Program-made: the position numbers and the translations under genes
Notes under the pieces: model-generated
What the model saw: the letters and a program-made list of their open reading frames with translations, nothing else
Databases searched by the model: none
What the model was told of the DNA's origin: nothing
Shown: in pieces, positions 9,667 to 19,077 of the stretch
Layout of the letters: every line of letters begins with the position of its first letter
Numbering within the stretch: position 1 is the stretch's first letter
From: SUG2458 sp051872335
Lineage (GTDB): Bacteria; Bacillota_I; Bacilli_A; RFN20; CAG-826
Assembly: GCA_051872335.1 (NCBI GenBank)
Contig: JBJEDT010000002.1
Coordinates: forward strand, 1 to 55,723
Direction of reading: 5' to 3'
Length of the DNA stretch: 55,723 nt

Positions 9667-9670
<4 letters not shown>
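8315..9670 (+). CDS. pepV: M20-family dipeptidase (PepV-like)
   Basis: A 451-residue zinc dipeptidase of the PepV/M20 type, expected to cleave dipeptides in the cytosol. Metal-site motifs are visible: AHADVVP (about residues 84-90), GTSDDKGP (about 112-119) and the catalytic NEESGS (about 149-154). A C-terminal GGGTYAKE and a final conserved His in RIHNSDE are also present. Length matches PepV. The start is preceded by AAAGGAGG. It overlaps trmB by four bases (ATGA), indicating translational coupling in a pepV-trmB-M42-ytpR transcript. Confidence 0.93.
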
Positions 9671-10303
<633 letters not shown>

Positions 10304-10314
<11 letters not shown>

Positions 10315-11386
10315 TAATCATTCAATAGAATTATTAAAAACTTTAACACAATTAAATGGCATTTCAGGACACGAAGGTGAAGTGCGCAAATATTTAAAAG
10401 AAACATATTCATCTTTAGGATATGAAACAATAAAAGATAATTTAGGTTCTATCTTTGCAGTTAAAAGATGTGGTAAAGAAAACGCTAAAAAAGTATTAGT
10501 TGTTTCTCATATGGATGAAGTTGGTTTTATGGTAACTGGAATCACTTCTAATGGTATGATTAAAGCAACTGCTGTAGGTGGATTGAATGATCAAACATTA
10601 TTATCATCAAGAGTTTTGTTAAAAGGAGAAAAAGGTTATCTCTATGGAGCAATTGGTAGTGTTCCACCACATTTAATGTCTGCTGCTGATAGAGAAAAAC
10701 CAACACCTTTAGGATCAATGTTATTTGACTTTGGATTTACTTCTAAAGAAGATGCTTTAGAAGCAGGTGCTTATATTGGTGCTATGATGGTTTTAGAAGG
10801 TAAATTTGAAGTATTAAATAGTGGAAAAAGATTATTAGCTAAAGCATTCGATGATCGTTTTGGATTAGCTGTTGGAATCGAACTTTTAGAACAATTAAAA
10901 GATCTAGAATTAGATTATGATTTGTATATTGGTGGTTCTGTTCAAGAAGAAGTTGGATGCCGTGGTGCATTAACATCTTCGACTCTTGTTAAACCAGATT
11001 TAACGATCGTTATAGATTGTTCTCCTTCTAGAGATTCATCTGGTAATAAAGAAGAATTAGGTCAATTAGGAGAAGGTGTTTTATTAAGAGTAATTGATGG
11101 AAGTATGATTGCTTTTCCTAAATTAATCAAGTATCAAAAAGATCAAGCTGAAGAATGTGGAGTAAAAGTTCAATATTTCACTTCTCCTGGAGGCACTGAT
11201 GCAGGTGCTATTCATAAAAATTATGATGGTATATTAACTTTTACTCAATGTTTATGTGCTAGATCTATTCATACTTGCTCAACAATATTAGATAGTGATG
11301 ATTATGTATCTTGTTTAAACTTAACTTTACATATGTTAAAGACATTAACAAGTGCAAAAATTGCTAGCTTACAAGAGGAAGATTAA
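10304..11386 (+). CDS. M42-family aminopeptidase/cellulase-like metallopeptidase
   Basis: A 360-residue dinuclear-metal aminopeptidase of the M42 (FrvX/PepA-like) family. Conserved pieces seen are SHMDEVGFMV (metal His and Asp), AFDDRFG, QEEVGCRGA (catalytic Glu pair), a metal-binding VIDCSPS and the closing SIHTCSTI. I chose the ATG at 10304 rather than the in-frame ATG at 10295, because the AAAAAGGAG site (10286-10294) directly abuts 10295 but is well spaced for 10304. It overlaps trmB by 11 bases. Substrates cannot be read from sequence. Confidence 0.92.
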
Positions 11387-11387
11387 T

Positions 11388-11999
11388 ATGAATAAATATG
11401 CAATGTTTTATAATTATCATATTATCGGTGATATATTGATGATTGTTTTCAATCATAAAGAAAAACCAACTCATTATACTAAAAATGATGATGTTGTTGG
11501 AGTTTATCATAATGATGAATTAATTGGTATTAATATTTTTGATTTTTCGAATATTTGTAAAATTAAATCGGAAGGTTTAATTATTTTACCTCCTAAAGAA
11601 TTAATTGATGCAATTAATGCTAAATTAATAAATGCTGGATTTGATAAATTAGAATATATAAACGAATCAGGTTTTAAAATTGGTAAAGTATTAACTTGTG
11701 AAGAACATCCAGACAGTGATCATTTACATGTTTTAACAGTTGATATTGGAAGTGAAATATTAGATATAGTATGTGGTGCGCCAAATGTCGAACAAGGACA
11801 AAAGGTTGTTGTAGCAACACCATATACCACAATGTTTGATGGTAGTGAAATAATTCCTTCTGAGTTAAGAGGAATTAAGAGTAATGGTATGTTATGTTCT
11901 CCAAGAGAATTACATTTAGAAAATGCTCCAGCTAAAAGAGGCATTCTTGTTTTAGATGATGATGCTGTAGTTGGTAGTGATTTCTTTTTAAGGGGTTAA
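11388..11999 (+). CDS. ytpR: YtpR-like tRNA-binding-domain protein
   Basis: A 203-residue protein with an N-terminal DUF4479-type region (about 1-90) and a C-terminal OB-fold tRNA-binding domain (about 95-200). The latter resembles the N-terminal domain of PheRS beta (IGKVLTCEEHPDSDHLHV, then VCGAPNVEQGQKVVVA and LRGIKSNGMLCS). The start used is the ATG at 11388 behind AAGAGGAA. An in-frame ATG at 11352 lies inside the preceding peptidase gene and is less likely. Molecular role is unknown; tRNA binding is inferred from the domain. Confidence 0.88.
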   Translation: MNKYAMFYNYHIIGDILMIVFNHKEKPTHYTKNDDVVGVYHNDELIGINIFDFSNICKIKSEGLIILPPKELIDAINAKLINAGFDKLEYINESGFKIGKVLTCEEHPDSDHLHVLTVDIGSEILDIVCGAPNVEQGQKVVVATPYTTMFDGSEIIPSELRGIKSNGMLCSPRELHLENAPAKRGILVLDDDAVVGSDFFLRG

Positions 12000-12003
12000 G
12001 TTT

Positions 12004-13101
12004 ATGATTAATGAAGTTGAATTAAAAAAAGAAGGAAAAATATCTCGTTTAACTAATAAAACATTTAATTTTCCAAAAGAATTAAAAGAAGGTTTTTATT
12101 CTGCTAATTATTTTTTGAAAACTAGAGAGATTGTAAAAAAACATCTTGCAAATAATAAGGTAACAATGCAATTTTTCCAAAGAGCAGATGATGTTATGGT
12201 TTGTGGCTTAGATGAAGTTATTGCTATGCTTCATACTTGTGCTAATAATCCTCAAGATTTAGAAATATATGCTTTAAATGATGGTGATCTTATTTCTAAT
12301 GGAGAACCTGTTTTGAAAATTACAGGTAGATATGAAGATTTTGGTTTTCTTGAATCTGCTATTGATGGAATTTTGGCACGTCGTAGTAGTGTTGCTACTA
12401 ACACTATGCGTGTTATGCGAGTAGTAAACGGAAAACGTGTTTTAAATATGGGTGATCGTCAAGATGATTTTAGAACTCAAATTGGTGATGGATATGCTTC
12501 ATATGTCGCTGGATTAAGTGTTGTTTCTACTGATGCCCAAGCATATTGGTATGGTGGAAAAGGTGGAGGCACAATGCCTCATGCTTTAATTCAAATGTGT
12601 GATGGAGATATTTGTAAAGCTGCTGATATTTATTTAGATACTTTTCCAGATAGAAAAGTAACAGCTCTAATTGATTATCATAATAATGTTGTTTATGATT
12701 CAGTTATGCTTGCAAAGCATATGAATGGTATGTTACAAGCTGTTCGTGTTGATACATCAAAATCATTAATTGATCATTATTTTGATGATAAAGATACAAG
12801 TGGATTTGATCCTCATGGTGTTTGTAAAGAATTAATCTTTGCATTACGTGAAGAATTAGATAAAGCAGGCTTTAATGATGTTCAAATTATTGTTTCTTCA
12901 GGATTCACTTGGGAAAAAATTAAAGAATGGGAAGATGCAAATGTTCCTGTTGATATTTATGGAGTTGGTAGTTCTTTACTTCCAGTAACTGTTGGCTTTA
13001 CAGGTGATCTTGTTAATTTAAATGGAAAACCACAAGCTAAAGAAGGACGTGAAGAAATTCCTTCTACTAGATTACAAAAAGTTAATTATCCAATTTATTA
13101 A
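12004..13101 (+). CDS. Nicotinate phosphoribosyltransferase
   Basis: A 365-residue enzyme joining nicotinate and PRPP to give nicotinate mononucleotide, the first salvage step to NAD. The family pattern is clear: early TNKTFNFP and a Tyr-rich YSANYFL segment, the substrate-binding GDRQDDFR region (about 150), TDAQAYWYGGKGGGTMPHA (about 177-195), the ALIDYHNN strand, and VDIYGVGSSLLP near the C-terminus. It is the short form of the family. It starts four bases after ytpR and is closed by a palindromic terminator. Confidence 0.93.
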   Translation: MINEVELKKEGKISRLTNKTFNFPKELKEGFYSANYFLKTREIVKKHLANNKVTMQFFQRADDVMVCGLDEVIAMLHTCANNPQDLEIYALNDGDLISNGEPVLKITGRYEDFGFLESAIDGILARRSSVATNTMRVMRVVNGKRVLNMGDRQDDFRTQIGDGYASYVAGLSVVSTDAQAYWYGGKGGGTMPHALIQMCDGDICKAADIYLDTFPDRKVTALIDYHNNVVYDSVMLAKHMNGMLQAVRVDTSKSLIDHYFDDKDTSGFDPHGVCKELIFALREELDKAGFNDVQIIVSSGFTWEKIKEWEDANVPVDIYGVGSSLLPVTVGFTGDLVNLNGKPQAKEGREEIPSTRLQKVNYPIY

Positions 13102-13105
13102 ATAA

Positions 13106-13130
13106 AACAAGCTTAAGCTTGTTTTTATTA
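13106..13130 (+). terminator. Intrinsic terminator after the nicotinate phosphoribosyltransferase gene
   Basis: Palindrome ACAAGCTTAAGCTTGT followed by a TTTTATTATT run. Confidence 0.82.
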
Positions 13131-13131
13131 T

Positions 13132-13160
13132 TTGCAAAAATACTATATTATTGTTAAAAT
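13132..13160 (+). promoter_or_regulatory. Probable promoter of the LURP-one-related gene
   Basis: -35 TTGCAA (13132-13137, 4 of 6), a 17-base spacer and -10 TAAAAT (13155-13160, 5 of 6) with a TGT extension. It lies directly after the terminator and 28 bases before the next start. Confidence 0.55.
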
Positions 13161-13187
13161 TTAAGTATAAATTTGGAGGTATATAAT

Positions 13188-13679
13188 ATGAAAGTCTATT
13201 TAGAAAACAAATTTATTTCAATTGGAGGAGATTCTAAAGTTTGCGACGAAAAAGGTAACCAATTATTTTTTGTTGATGGCAAGGCTTTATCAATAACACG
13301 TAAAAAAATAATTAAGGAAATGCCTTCGAAAAAAGTATTATATGTAGTAAAAAATCGTCCATTTTTTAATATTTTTGCATATAAGACACATGTTTATAAT
13401 AGTAAACATGAAAAAGTATTTACTTTGAAAGTTAGTAAAATATCTTTAAAATATAAAATCACTCATTCAAAACATAATATTGTTTTTGATAAAAAATTAG
13501 TAAAAACAAGTGCTCCAGTTTTAATTGATAATGTAGAAGTTGCAAAAATTAATGTTGAATTATTTTCAAGTATTTTCACTGATTGTTTTTCAATAGAAAC
13601 AGAAGATCCTACATTAATTCCATTCTTAGTAGCAATCGTTGTAGCGTTTGATAATATTAGAGATAAACAGGCTAGATAA
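13188..13679 (+). CDS. LURP-one-related (YxjI/tubby-like) family protein
   Basis: A 163-residue protein, beta-rich with many Lys residues, starting at the ATG at 13188 behind GGAGG (13175-13179). The order KVYLENKFISIGGDSKVCDEKG then FFVDGKALSI resembles the LOR/YxjI fold, which includes a hydrophobic helix running through the beta barrel (here the C-terminal IPFLVAIVVAFDNI segment). The function of bacterial members is not established. It sits two bases before the following dehydrogenase gene, so the two are probably cotranscribed. Confidence 0.72.
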   Translation: MKVYLENKFISIGGDSKVCDEKGNQLFFVDGKALSITRKKIIKEMPSKKVLYVVKNRPFFNIFAYKTHVYNSKHEKVFTLKVSKISLKYKITHSKHNIVFDKKLVKTSAPVLIDNVEVAKINVELFSSIFTDCFSIETEDPTLIPFLVAIVVAFDNIRDKQAR

Positions 13680-13681
13680 AT

Positions 13682-14485
13682 ATGAAACTTAAATCTATAT
13701 TGAATGTTTTAATTACTGGTGCTGGTAATGGTATTGGTAAAGCTGTTTGTGAGTATTACTATAATCAAGGTGTTAATGTAATTGGTGTCGATATTATTTT
13801 TAATGAAGAAGCACCTTATACTACTTTTGTCGCTGATATTACTGATAAAACGAGTCTACAAACTATAAGTGATTATTTAGAAAAAAATAATATTATTTTA
13901 GATGCAATTGTAAATATTGCTGGAGTATTTACCATTGGTTCATTTATCGAACACGATTTTGATAAAATTAAAAAAGTAATGGATGTTAATATTTTAGGTA
14001 CGATGCTTGTCAATCAAGTTATGTATAATCACCTTTCTAAAAAAGGTCGAATAATAATTACAAGTAGTGAGGTTGCTCCTCTTGATCCTATGCCTTTTAA
14101 TGGGATTTATAATGTTTCCAAAACAGCAGTGGATAGTTATAGTCAATCATTAAGACAAGAGTTAAATTTATTAGGACAAAAAGTTATTACTATTAGACCT
14201 GGAGCAGTTAAAACTAATTTAAGTGATGGTTCACTAACAAAAACTTTAGAATTAACAAAAAATACGGTTCTTTATAAAGAACAGTCTAGTAAATTTTATA
14301 AGTTAGTTAAAAATTTTATGGGTACTCCAATAGCTCCTTCCAAAATGGCTAAAACATATTATAAAGCGCTTATAGCAAAAAAACCTAGATATATTTATAG
14401 TAAGCATCATAATCTAGGTTTAGTCTTATTAAATATTTTACCAAAAAGATGGCAATGTGCTATTGTTAAAGCATTAGTAAAATAA
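13682..14485 (+). CDS. Short-chain dehydrogenase/reductase
   Basis: A 267-residue classical SDR. The NAD(P)-binding TGAGNGIG motif is at about residues 12-19, the structural NIAG near 82, the catalytic Ser in IITSSE near 125, and the YxxxK pair as YNVSK near 143-147. PGAVKT follows the active site, as in many lipid or ketone reductases of this class. A hydrophobic C-terminal stretch (LGLVLLNILP) may touch the membrane. No strong ribosome binding site is seen. It follows the preceding stop by two bases, suggesting translational coupling. Substrate unknown. Confidence 0.88.
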   Translation: MKLKSILNVLITGAGNGIGKAVCEYYYNQGVNVIGVDIIFNEEAPYTTFVADITDKTSLQTISDYLEKNNIILDAIVNIAGVFTIGSFIEHDFDKIKKVMDVNILGTMLVNQVMYNHLSKKGRIIITSSEVAPLDPMPFNGIYNVSKTAVDSYSQSLRQELNLLGQKVITIRPGAVKTNLSDGSLTKTLELTKNTVLYKEQSSKFYKLVKNFMGTPIAPSKMAKTYYKALIAKKPRYIYSKHHNLGLVLLNILPKRWQCAIVKALVK

Positions 14486-14489
14486 AAAT

Positions 14490-15299
14490 TTATTCTTCAA
14501 TTGTTTTATTATTACTTTTCTTTTTTGATACAATCTTTTTTCTTATAATTTCAATAAGTAAGAATATACCATACGGTACAAAACACATTATAAAGAAACT
14601 TATTAGAAAAATAATGTAATAAACAGGAAATGGAACATATGGTTTTATTAATGTATCTATTAAAGGAAATGTTGCTGGTGATGATGGGTGTAGATAGAAG
14701 AAATTAACTACAGTATCTACATTTACAGCATGAGCAATGTAATTACATGTTATAGCAACTAAAGAGAAAACTATAAAGATTATAAATGAAAATGGATAAT
14801 ACTTTAAGTTTTCTTTTTTTCCGGCTTGGAAAGATACAAAAGTAAAAGCATTAATTCCAACTAGAATAATATGAAATATAGCACTATACAATGATAAGAA
14901 GATGTAATCTGGTTTTAACATTGCAGAAGGATTAACAAAATAAGCAATGGTAGCTGTTAAGGATACAAAAGATAAATAACTAATAAAAGTTTTTTGAATT
15001 TTTTCATTTTTTACAAAGTACATCAATATTAAGATATACATTGGAGTTGAACATATTTGAAAAGGAATTAAAGATAGATCAGCAACTCCAACAGCAAATG
15101 AAAAGATAATTTTAATAACTTCTAAACCTATTAATGAGAAGCCTGTTATTGTTAATGCTAATCTTTTTTTCTTATCATATTTTTCGTCTTGATAACGATA
15201 TCCTAAATACGTACAAACTGCAAAAACTAATACAGCAAGCACAATCATAATTATATGTAATGCACCAAATTTGGTTGGTTTATTAGTCCACATAAACAT
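14490..15299 (-). CDS. YwaF/TIGR02206-type integral membrane protein
   Basis: A 269-residue protein with about seven membrane segments. The family marks are IPFQICSTPMYI (about 78-89) with a conserved Cys, a His in the next helices (SAIFHIILVGI), and an N-terminal segment beginning FGALHIIMI. The cytosolic C-terminus is Lys-rich. The start could be GTG 15302, ATG 15299 or ATG 15293, since only a weak AG-rich site is upstream. Function is unknown. The gene is transcribed away from the Mrp operon's terminator by its own promoter, so it is not part of that complex. Confidence 0.78.
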   Translation of the reverse strand: MFMWTNKPTKFGALHIIMIVLAVLVFAVCTYLGYRYQDEKYDKKKRLALTITGFSLIGLEVIKIIFSFAVGVADLSLIPFQICSTPMYILILMYFVKNEKIQKTFISYLSFVSLTATIAYFVNPSAMLKPDYIFLSLYSAIFHIILVGINAFTFVSFQAGKKENLKYYPFSFIIFIVFSLVAITCNYIAHAVNVDTVVNFFYLHPSSPATFPLIDTLIKPYVPFPVYYIIFLISFFIMCFVPYGIFLLIEIIRKKIVSKKKSNNKTIEE

Positions 15300-15334
15300 C
15301 ACTTCTACTTTCTAAATAAACAATCAATAATTAA

Positions 15335-15363
15335 ATTATATGAATTTCAAAGTTAACTTTCGA
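15335..15363 (-). promoter_or_regulatory. Possible promoter of the YwaF-like gene with a palindrome
   Basis: On the minus strand, TCGAAA (-35, 15358-15363) and a perfect TATAAT (-10, 15335-15340) have a 17-base spacer. The perfect 12-bp palindrome AAAGTTAACTTT (15349-15360) overlaps the -35 end of the spacer and could be an operator. Confidence 0.45.
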
Positions 15364-15452
15364 TAACAAAAAAATAATATAATTTATTAATTAGATTATG
15401 AATAATTATTTGATTTTAGTCAAATGATTTCTAAATTTAAAGTTAAGTTACA

Positions 15453-15485
15453 CAAAAAAAACATTGTTAATAAATAACAATGTTT
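15453..15485 (-). terminator. Intrinsic terminator of the Mrp-type operon
   Basis: Read on the minus strand, AACATTGTTA and TAACAATGTT form a 10-bp stem followed by a run of T residues. It lies 18 bases past the last antiporter gene. Confidence 0.9.
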
Positions 15486-15502
15486 CATTTTAAAATATTA
15501 TT

Positions 15503-17611
15503 TTATATTAAAATAACTACAAATGTTAAAGCTAAAACAAGTACAAAACCAAAACATACCATACCAAGAGCAAATGAGAATGTTGATGTTTCATCATGAA
15601 AGTAGTCTTGAACAGTTAAAGCAATACCATAATATTTTTCTGCATATTTATGTGGATTCTTTTTATTTGGTTTTATTTTATCTATAAGCATACCTAATTT
15701 ATAACTAATTGGATATTTATTGTATGAATATGTATGCGATTTTAAGATTGTTTTTCTTAATAAATAAATTGTTCCATCTACTAATAATGATAAGCCTTTT
15801 AATAGATATAATAAGCCAATAGTTAAGTATCTTAATATATTAATAAATAATGTTGAAATGTATGATAAAACACCTAAAATAAATGTCATAAATGCTTTAA
15901 TAATAAAGACATAAATCTTTTCTAAATCTAAGAATGAAGGCCATACATTTACATATTCTTTATTTTTAATTAATAATAAACGAACAACTACTCCATATAA
16001 GAAAGCACCAATTAATAAAGAAATTAAAGCACCTTCAATACATTCCCACGAAAAGAAATGTATTGTATGTTCTAAAGGCTCAACATTAAAGAAATCCATT
16101 GCTGCACCTGATAAAGGTACATTAATTATGTTTGGAATAACTCCAAAAAGTGGAATTATTAGTACTGAAGTAATAAGAATAACTTTAGTTAATGGAGAAC
16201 AATAATTTTTCATATTGTCAAATTTTTCTTGTTTTTCTGGATCATTATTTTTTTCGATAAATAAATTAACAAAAAGTTTTGTCATATATGCAATTGTTAA
16301 TCCACCAGAAATTAAGAATATCCATTCGACTATTTTAAAGTAAATGAATTGTCCACCAACTAATTCGTTTATATGAATATATTCGACAATAGATTCATGA
16401 ATCATAGTTTTTGAAACATAACCATTAAATCCAGGAATACCCATTATTCCTAATGCACCTATTAAGAATACCACCATAAATAATGGTTTTTTGCGACCAA
16501 AACCTTTGATGTCATTTAAATTAAGTGTATGTAAATTCATTGCTACTAAACCAGCACTCATAAATAAAACTAATTTAATTGATGAATGATTTATCATATG
16601 TAGTAATGCGCCTTGACCAGCAATGCCACCTTCTTCTCCTAAAAGTGTCATCATAGCAATGCCTACTAAAATAAAGCCAATTTGAGACATTGACGAACAA
16701 GCAAGAGTTCTTTTTAAATCAACAGAGAATAAAGCTAGTAGTGCTCCAAAGAACATAGTAATAACAGCGAAAACTAATAATGTGTGGCCCCAAGAAACAT
16801 TTGCAAAGAAAATATTTGATGTTATTACGATAATGCCATAAACTCCCGTTTTTGTAAGAATACCTGAAAGTAATGCACTTGCAGGAGCAGGAGCAACTGG
16901 GTGTGCTTTAGGTAACCATATATGAAGTGGATACATACCTGCTTTAGCACCAAATCCTAATAACATTAAGATTCCTGAAGTGAAAATATACGGTGTGACT
17001 CCATTTGTTTTAATGTAATCTTTAATTGTTTCAAATGAATACGTACCTGTTTTAAAATAAAGCATAAACATACCCATTAATAGAATCATTCCTGAAACAA
17101 CTGCAACTGCTAGATATGTACCACCAGCTTTCATTGTTTCTTCTTTTTCATCATGAATAACTAAAGGATATGATGCAAATGACATTATTTCGAAGAAAAT
17201 AAATGTAGTGAGTAAATCATTTGAAAAGAAGACACCAACAACACCTGATAAAGTTAATAGATAAAAGAAGTAATAACGATCTTTGTTAGTGTAATGTTGC
17301 ATATAATCTTTAGAAAATGTAATTGTTGCAAGCCATAAAAAGATAGATACAGTTGCATAAATTACTCTAAACGTATCCGCTTTAAAGGATAGCGACATTC
17401 CACATATGGAAGGAATAATTATTTCTTTTGTTCCATTATTTATAAATAATATGATTAAAATAATCATTAAAATCATTTCAATTAAATTTATAAATATGGA
17501 AAATATTTCTCTAAGTTTAGGAAATTTCTTAGAAATGAAGAATGAAATAATTCCAAAAATCATTGGAAAAAATATTAAAAATAAAATAAGAAATGACATA
17601 TTAGATAACAC
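15503..17611 (-). CDS. NuoL/MrpA-like proton-cation antiporter subunit (long form)
   Basis: A 702-residue polytopic membrane protein of the NuoL/MrpA/MbhH superfamily. The ion-path residues are in place: Glu in FIFFEIMSFASYP (TM5) and Lys in GAKAGMYPLHIWLP (TM7), followed by AHPVAPAPASALLSG and a TKTGVYG Lys. It is longer than the other three paralogues because of about 170 C-terminal residues with extra hydrophobic helices and a final membrane anchor. The extension may be a lateral or interface helix as in NuoL, which is inference. It overlaps the upstream gene by 11 bases and is last in the operon. Confidence 0.88.
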   Translation of the reverse strand: MLSNMSFLILFLIFFPMIFGIISFFISKKFPKLREIFSIFINLIEMILMIILIILFINNGTKEIIIPSICGMSLSFKADTFRVIYATVSIFLWLATITFSKDYMQHYTNKDRYYFFYLLTLSGVVGVFFSNDLLTTFIFFEIMSFASYPLVIHDEKEETMKAGGTYLAVAVVSGMILLMGMFMLYFKTGTYSFETIKDYIKTNGVTPYIFTSGILMLLGFGAKAGMYPLHIWLPKAHPVAPAPASALLSGILTKTGVYGIIVITSNIFFANVSWGHTLLVFAVITMFFGALLALFSVDLKRTLACSSMSQIGFILVGIAMMTLLGEEGGIAGQGALLHMINHSSIKLVLFMSAGLVAMNLHTLNLNDIKGFGRKKPLFMVVFLIGALGIMGIPGFNGYVSKTMIHESIVEYIHINELVGGQFIYFKIVEWIFLISGGLTIAYMTKLFVNLFIEKNNDPEKQEKFDNMKNYCSPLTKVILITSVLIIPLFGVIPNIINVPLSGAAMDFFNVEPLEHTIHFFSWECIEGALISLLIGAFLYGVVVRLLLIKNKEYVNVWPSFLDLEKIYVFIIKAFMTFILGVLSYISTLFINILRYLTIGLLYLLKGLSLLVDGTIYLLRKTILKSHTYSYNKYPISYKLGMLIDKIKPNKKNPHKYAEKYYGIALTVQDYFHDETSTFSFALGMVCFGFVLVLALTFVVILI

Positions 17612-19067
17612 CTCCTAAAAGCAAAGAAGATATTAATTCCACAAATGGTTGTGAGACGATACCTAATACTATAGAAAGAACACTAAATACAATAAATGTT
17701 GTTAAATATAATTTATTTGGTTCATGTGCTTTATCATATATTTCTTGGTTAATTTCACTTGGTTTATACATAAATGCTCTAAATGGAATATTTAAAGTAT
17801 ATATTGCTGTAAGTAGTGCAGAAACTAAAATGCAACCAATTCCTATATAACTAAATGCATTTCCTAATTCAATACTTGCCATACCTATATACCATTTTGA
17901 AATAAATCCAGCAAATAATGGAACTCCAATTAAAGATAAAGATGCAATGATAAAATTTATAAATGTTATTGGCATTTTTTTACCGAGGCCATTTAATTCA
18001 TAAACATAGTGTGCACCAGAATTTTTGATAATAGCACCACAAGTAAAGAATAAGCATATTTTAGCAAAGGAATGGAATAACATATGAAGTACTGCAGCTA
18101 TTAATCCAGTTTTATTCATAAAGGAAACTGCTAATAAAATATATGATAGGTTTGATATAGTAGAGTAGGCTAGTCTTCTTTTGAAATGTTGTTCCTTTAA
18201 TGCCATCATAGATCCATATAATATTGTTATAGATGACATTATTATAGTTACAACTTGAACCCATGTATTAGACATTAATTCATAATTGAAATTATAAAAT
18301 GTTGTTCTCATAATAGCAAAGACACCTGCTTTAACTACTGCAACAGCGTGCAATAAAGCAGTAGTTGGTGTAGGAGCAGCACCTGCCATTGGTAGCCAAA
18401 AGCATAGTGGAAAAACAGCTGACTTAACACCAAAACCTAAAAATGTTAAAAGATATGCCACTAAAGTATAAGGACTAATTGTTTCGGTTAGACCTCCGAA
18501 AACAAATTCACACGAACCACTTAAATGTAAAAGAATAATTAATCCAACTAAAGCAAGAGAAGAACCAGTTAGTGAAAAATATAAGTAATAACGACCAGCT
18601 TTCCTAGCTTCAGGTGTATATGTATGAACGATAAGAGGTAACGTGACGATTGTTAATAATTCATAAAAGATAAATAATGTAAATAGATTACTTGCAAATG
18701 CTATACCTAGGACAACACCAAAAGTCATCACATAGTAAGCATTGTATTTTTCTTTACGTTCTTCATCTTTCATATAAGCATAAGAATATAAAAGTGAGAA
18801 AGGCCATAATAATGAAACCATTCCAGCAAAAATTTTACCTAAACCATCTAGTTTAATTCCTATATTAATTTTGTCTGATAAGGTAATAATTTTTGATGTG
18901 TCACTATTTATAGTAAATAAGAAAACAAAAGTAATTATAGAAGTAAGAATGACACTAACTAATGAAATGGTTTTATAAATTTTTTCATTAGTAAAATTCA
19001 CTATTCTCAAAACTATCCCAGTTATAATCGGTATTAAGAGAGGAATTAATAAAAATAAGCTACTCAT
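17601..19067 (-). CDS. NuoM/N/MrpD-like antiporter subunit
   Basis: A 488-residue polytopic protein of the proton-pumping NADH dehydrogenase/Mrp antiporter family. Key charged residues: Glu in FIFYELLTIVTLP, Lys in GVKSAVFPLCFWLP, and Lys in VVKAGVFAIMR. Here the usual HPVAPAPASA loop is replaced by AGAAPTPTTALLHA, so this copy has diverged from its two neighbours. The ATG at 19067 sits behind AGAGGTGAT. A longer form from 19130 would run into the upstream gene and is rejected. It is one of four antiporter-like subunits in the operon. Confidence 0.88.
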   Translation of the reverse strand: MSSLFLLIPLLIPIITGIVLRIVNFTNEKIYKTISLVSVILTSIITFVFLFTINSDTSKIITLSDKINIGIKLDGLGKIFAGMVSLLWPFSLLYSYAYMKDEERKEKYNAYYVMTFGVVLGIAFASNLFTLFIFYELLTIVTLPLIVHTYTPEARKAGRYYLYFSLTGSSLALVGLIILLHLSGSCEFVFGGLTETISPYTLVAYLLTFLGFGVKSAVFPLCFWLPMAGAAPTPTTALLHAVAVVKAGVFAIMRTTFYNFNYELMSNTWVQVVTIIMSSITILYGSMMALKEQHFKRRLAYSTISNLSYILLAVSFMNKTGLIAAVLHMLFHSFAKICLFFTCGAIIKNSGAHYVYELNGLGKKMPITFINFIIASLSLIGVPLFAGFISKWYIGMASIELGNAFSYIGIGCILVSALLTAIYTLNIPFRAFMYKPSEINQEIYDKAHEPNKLYLTTFIVFSVLSIVLGIVSQPFVELISSLLLGGVI

Positions 19068-19077
19068 AATATCACCT

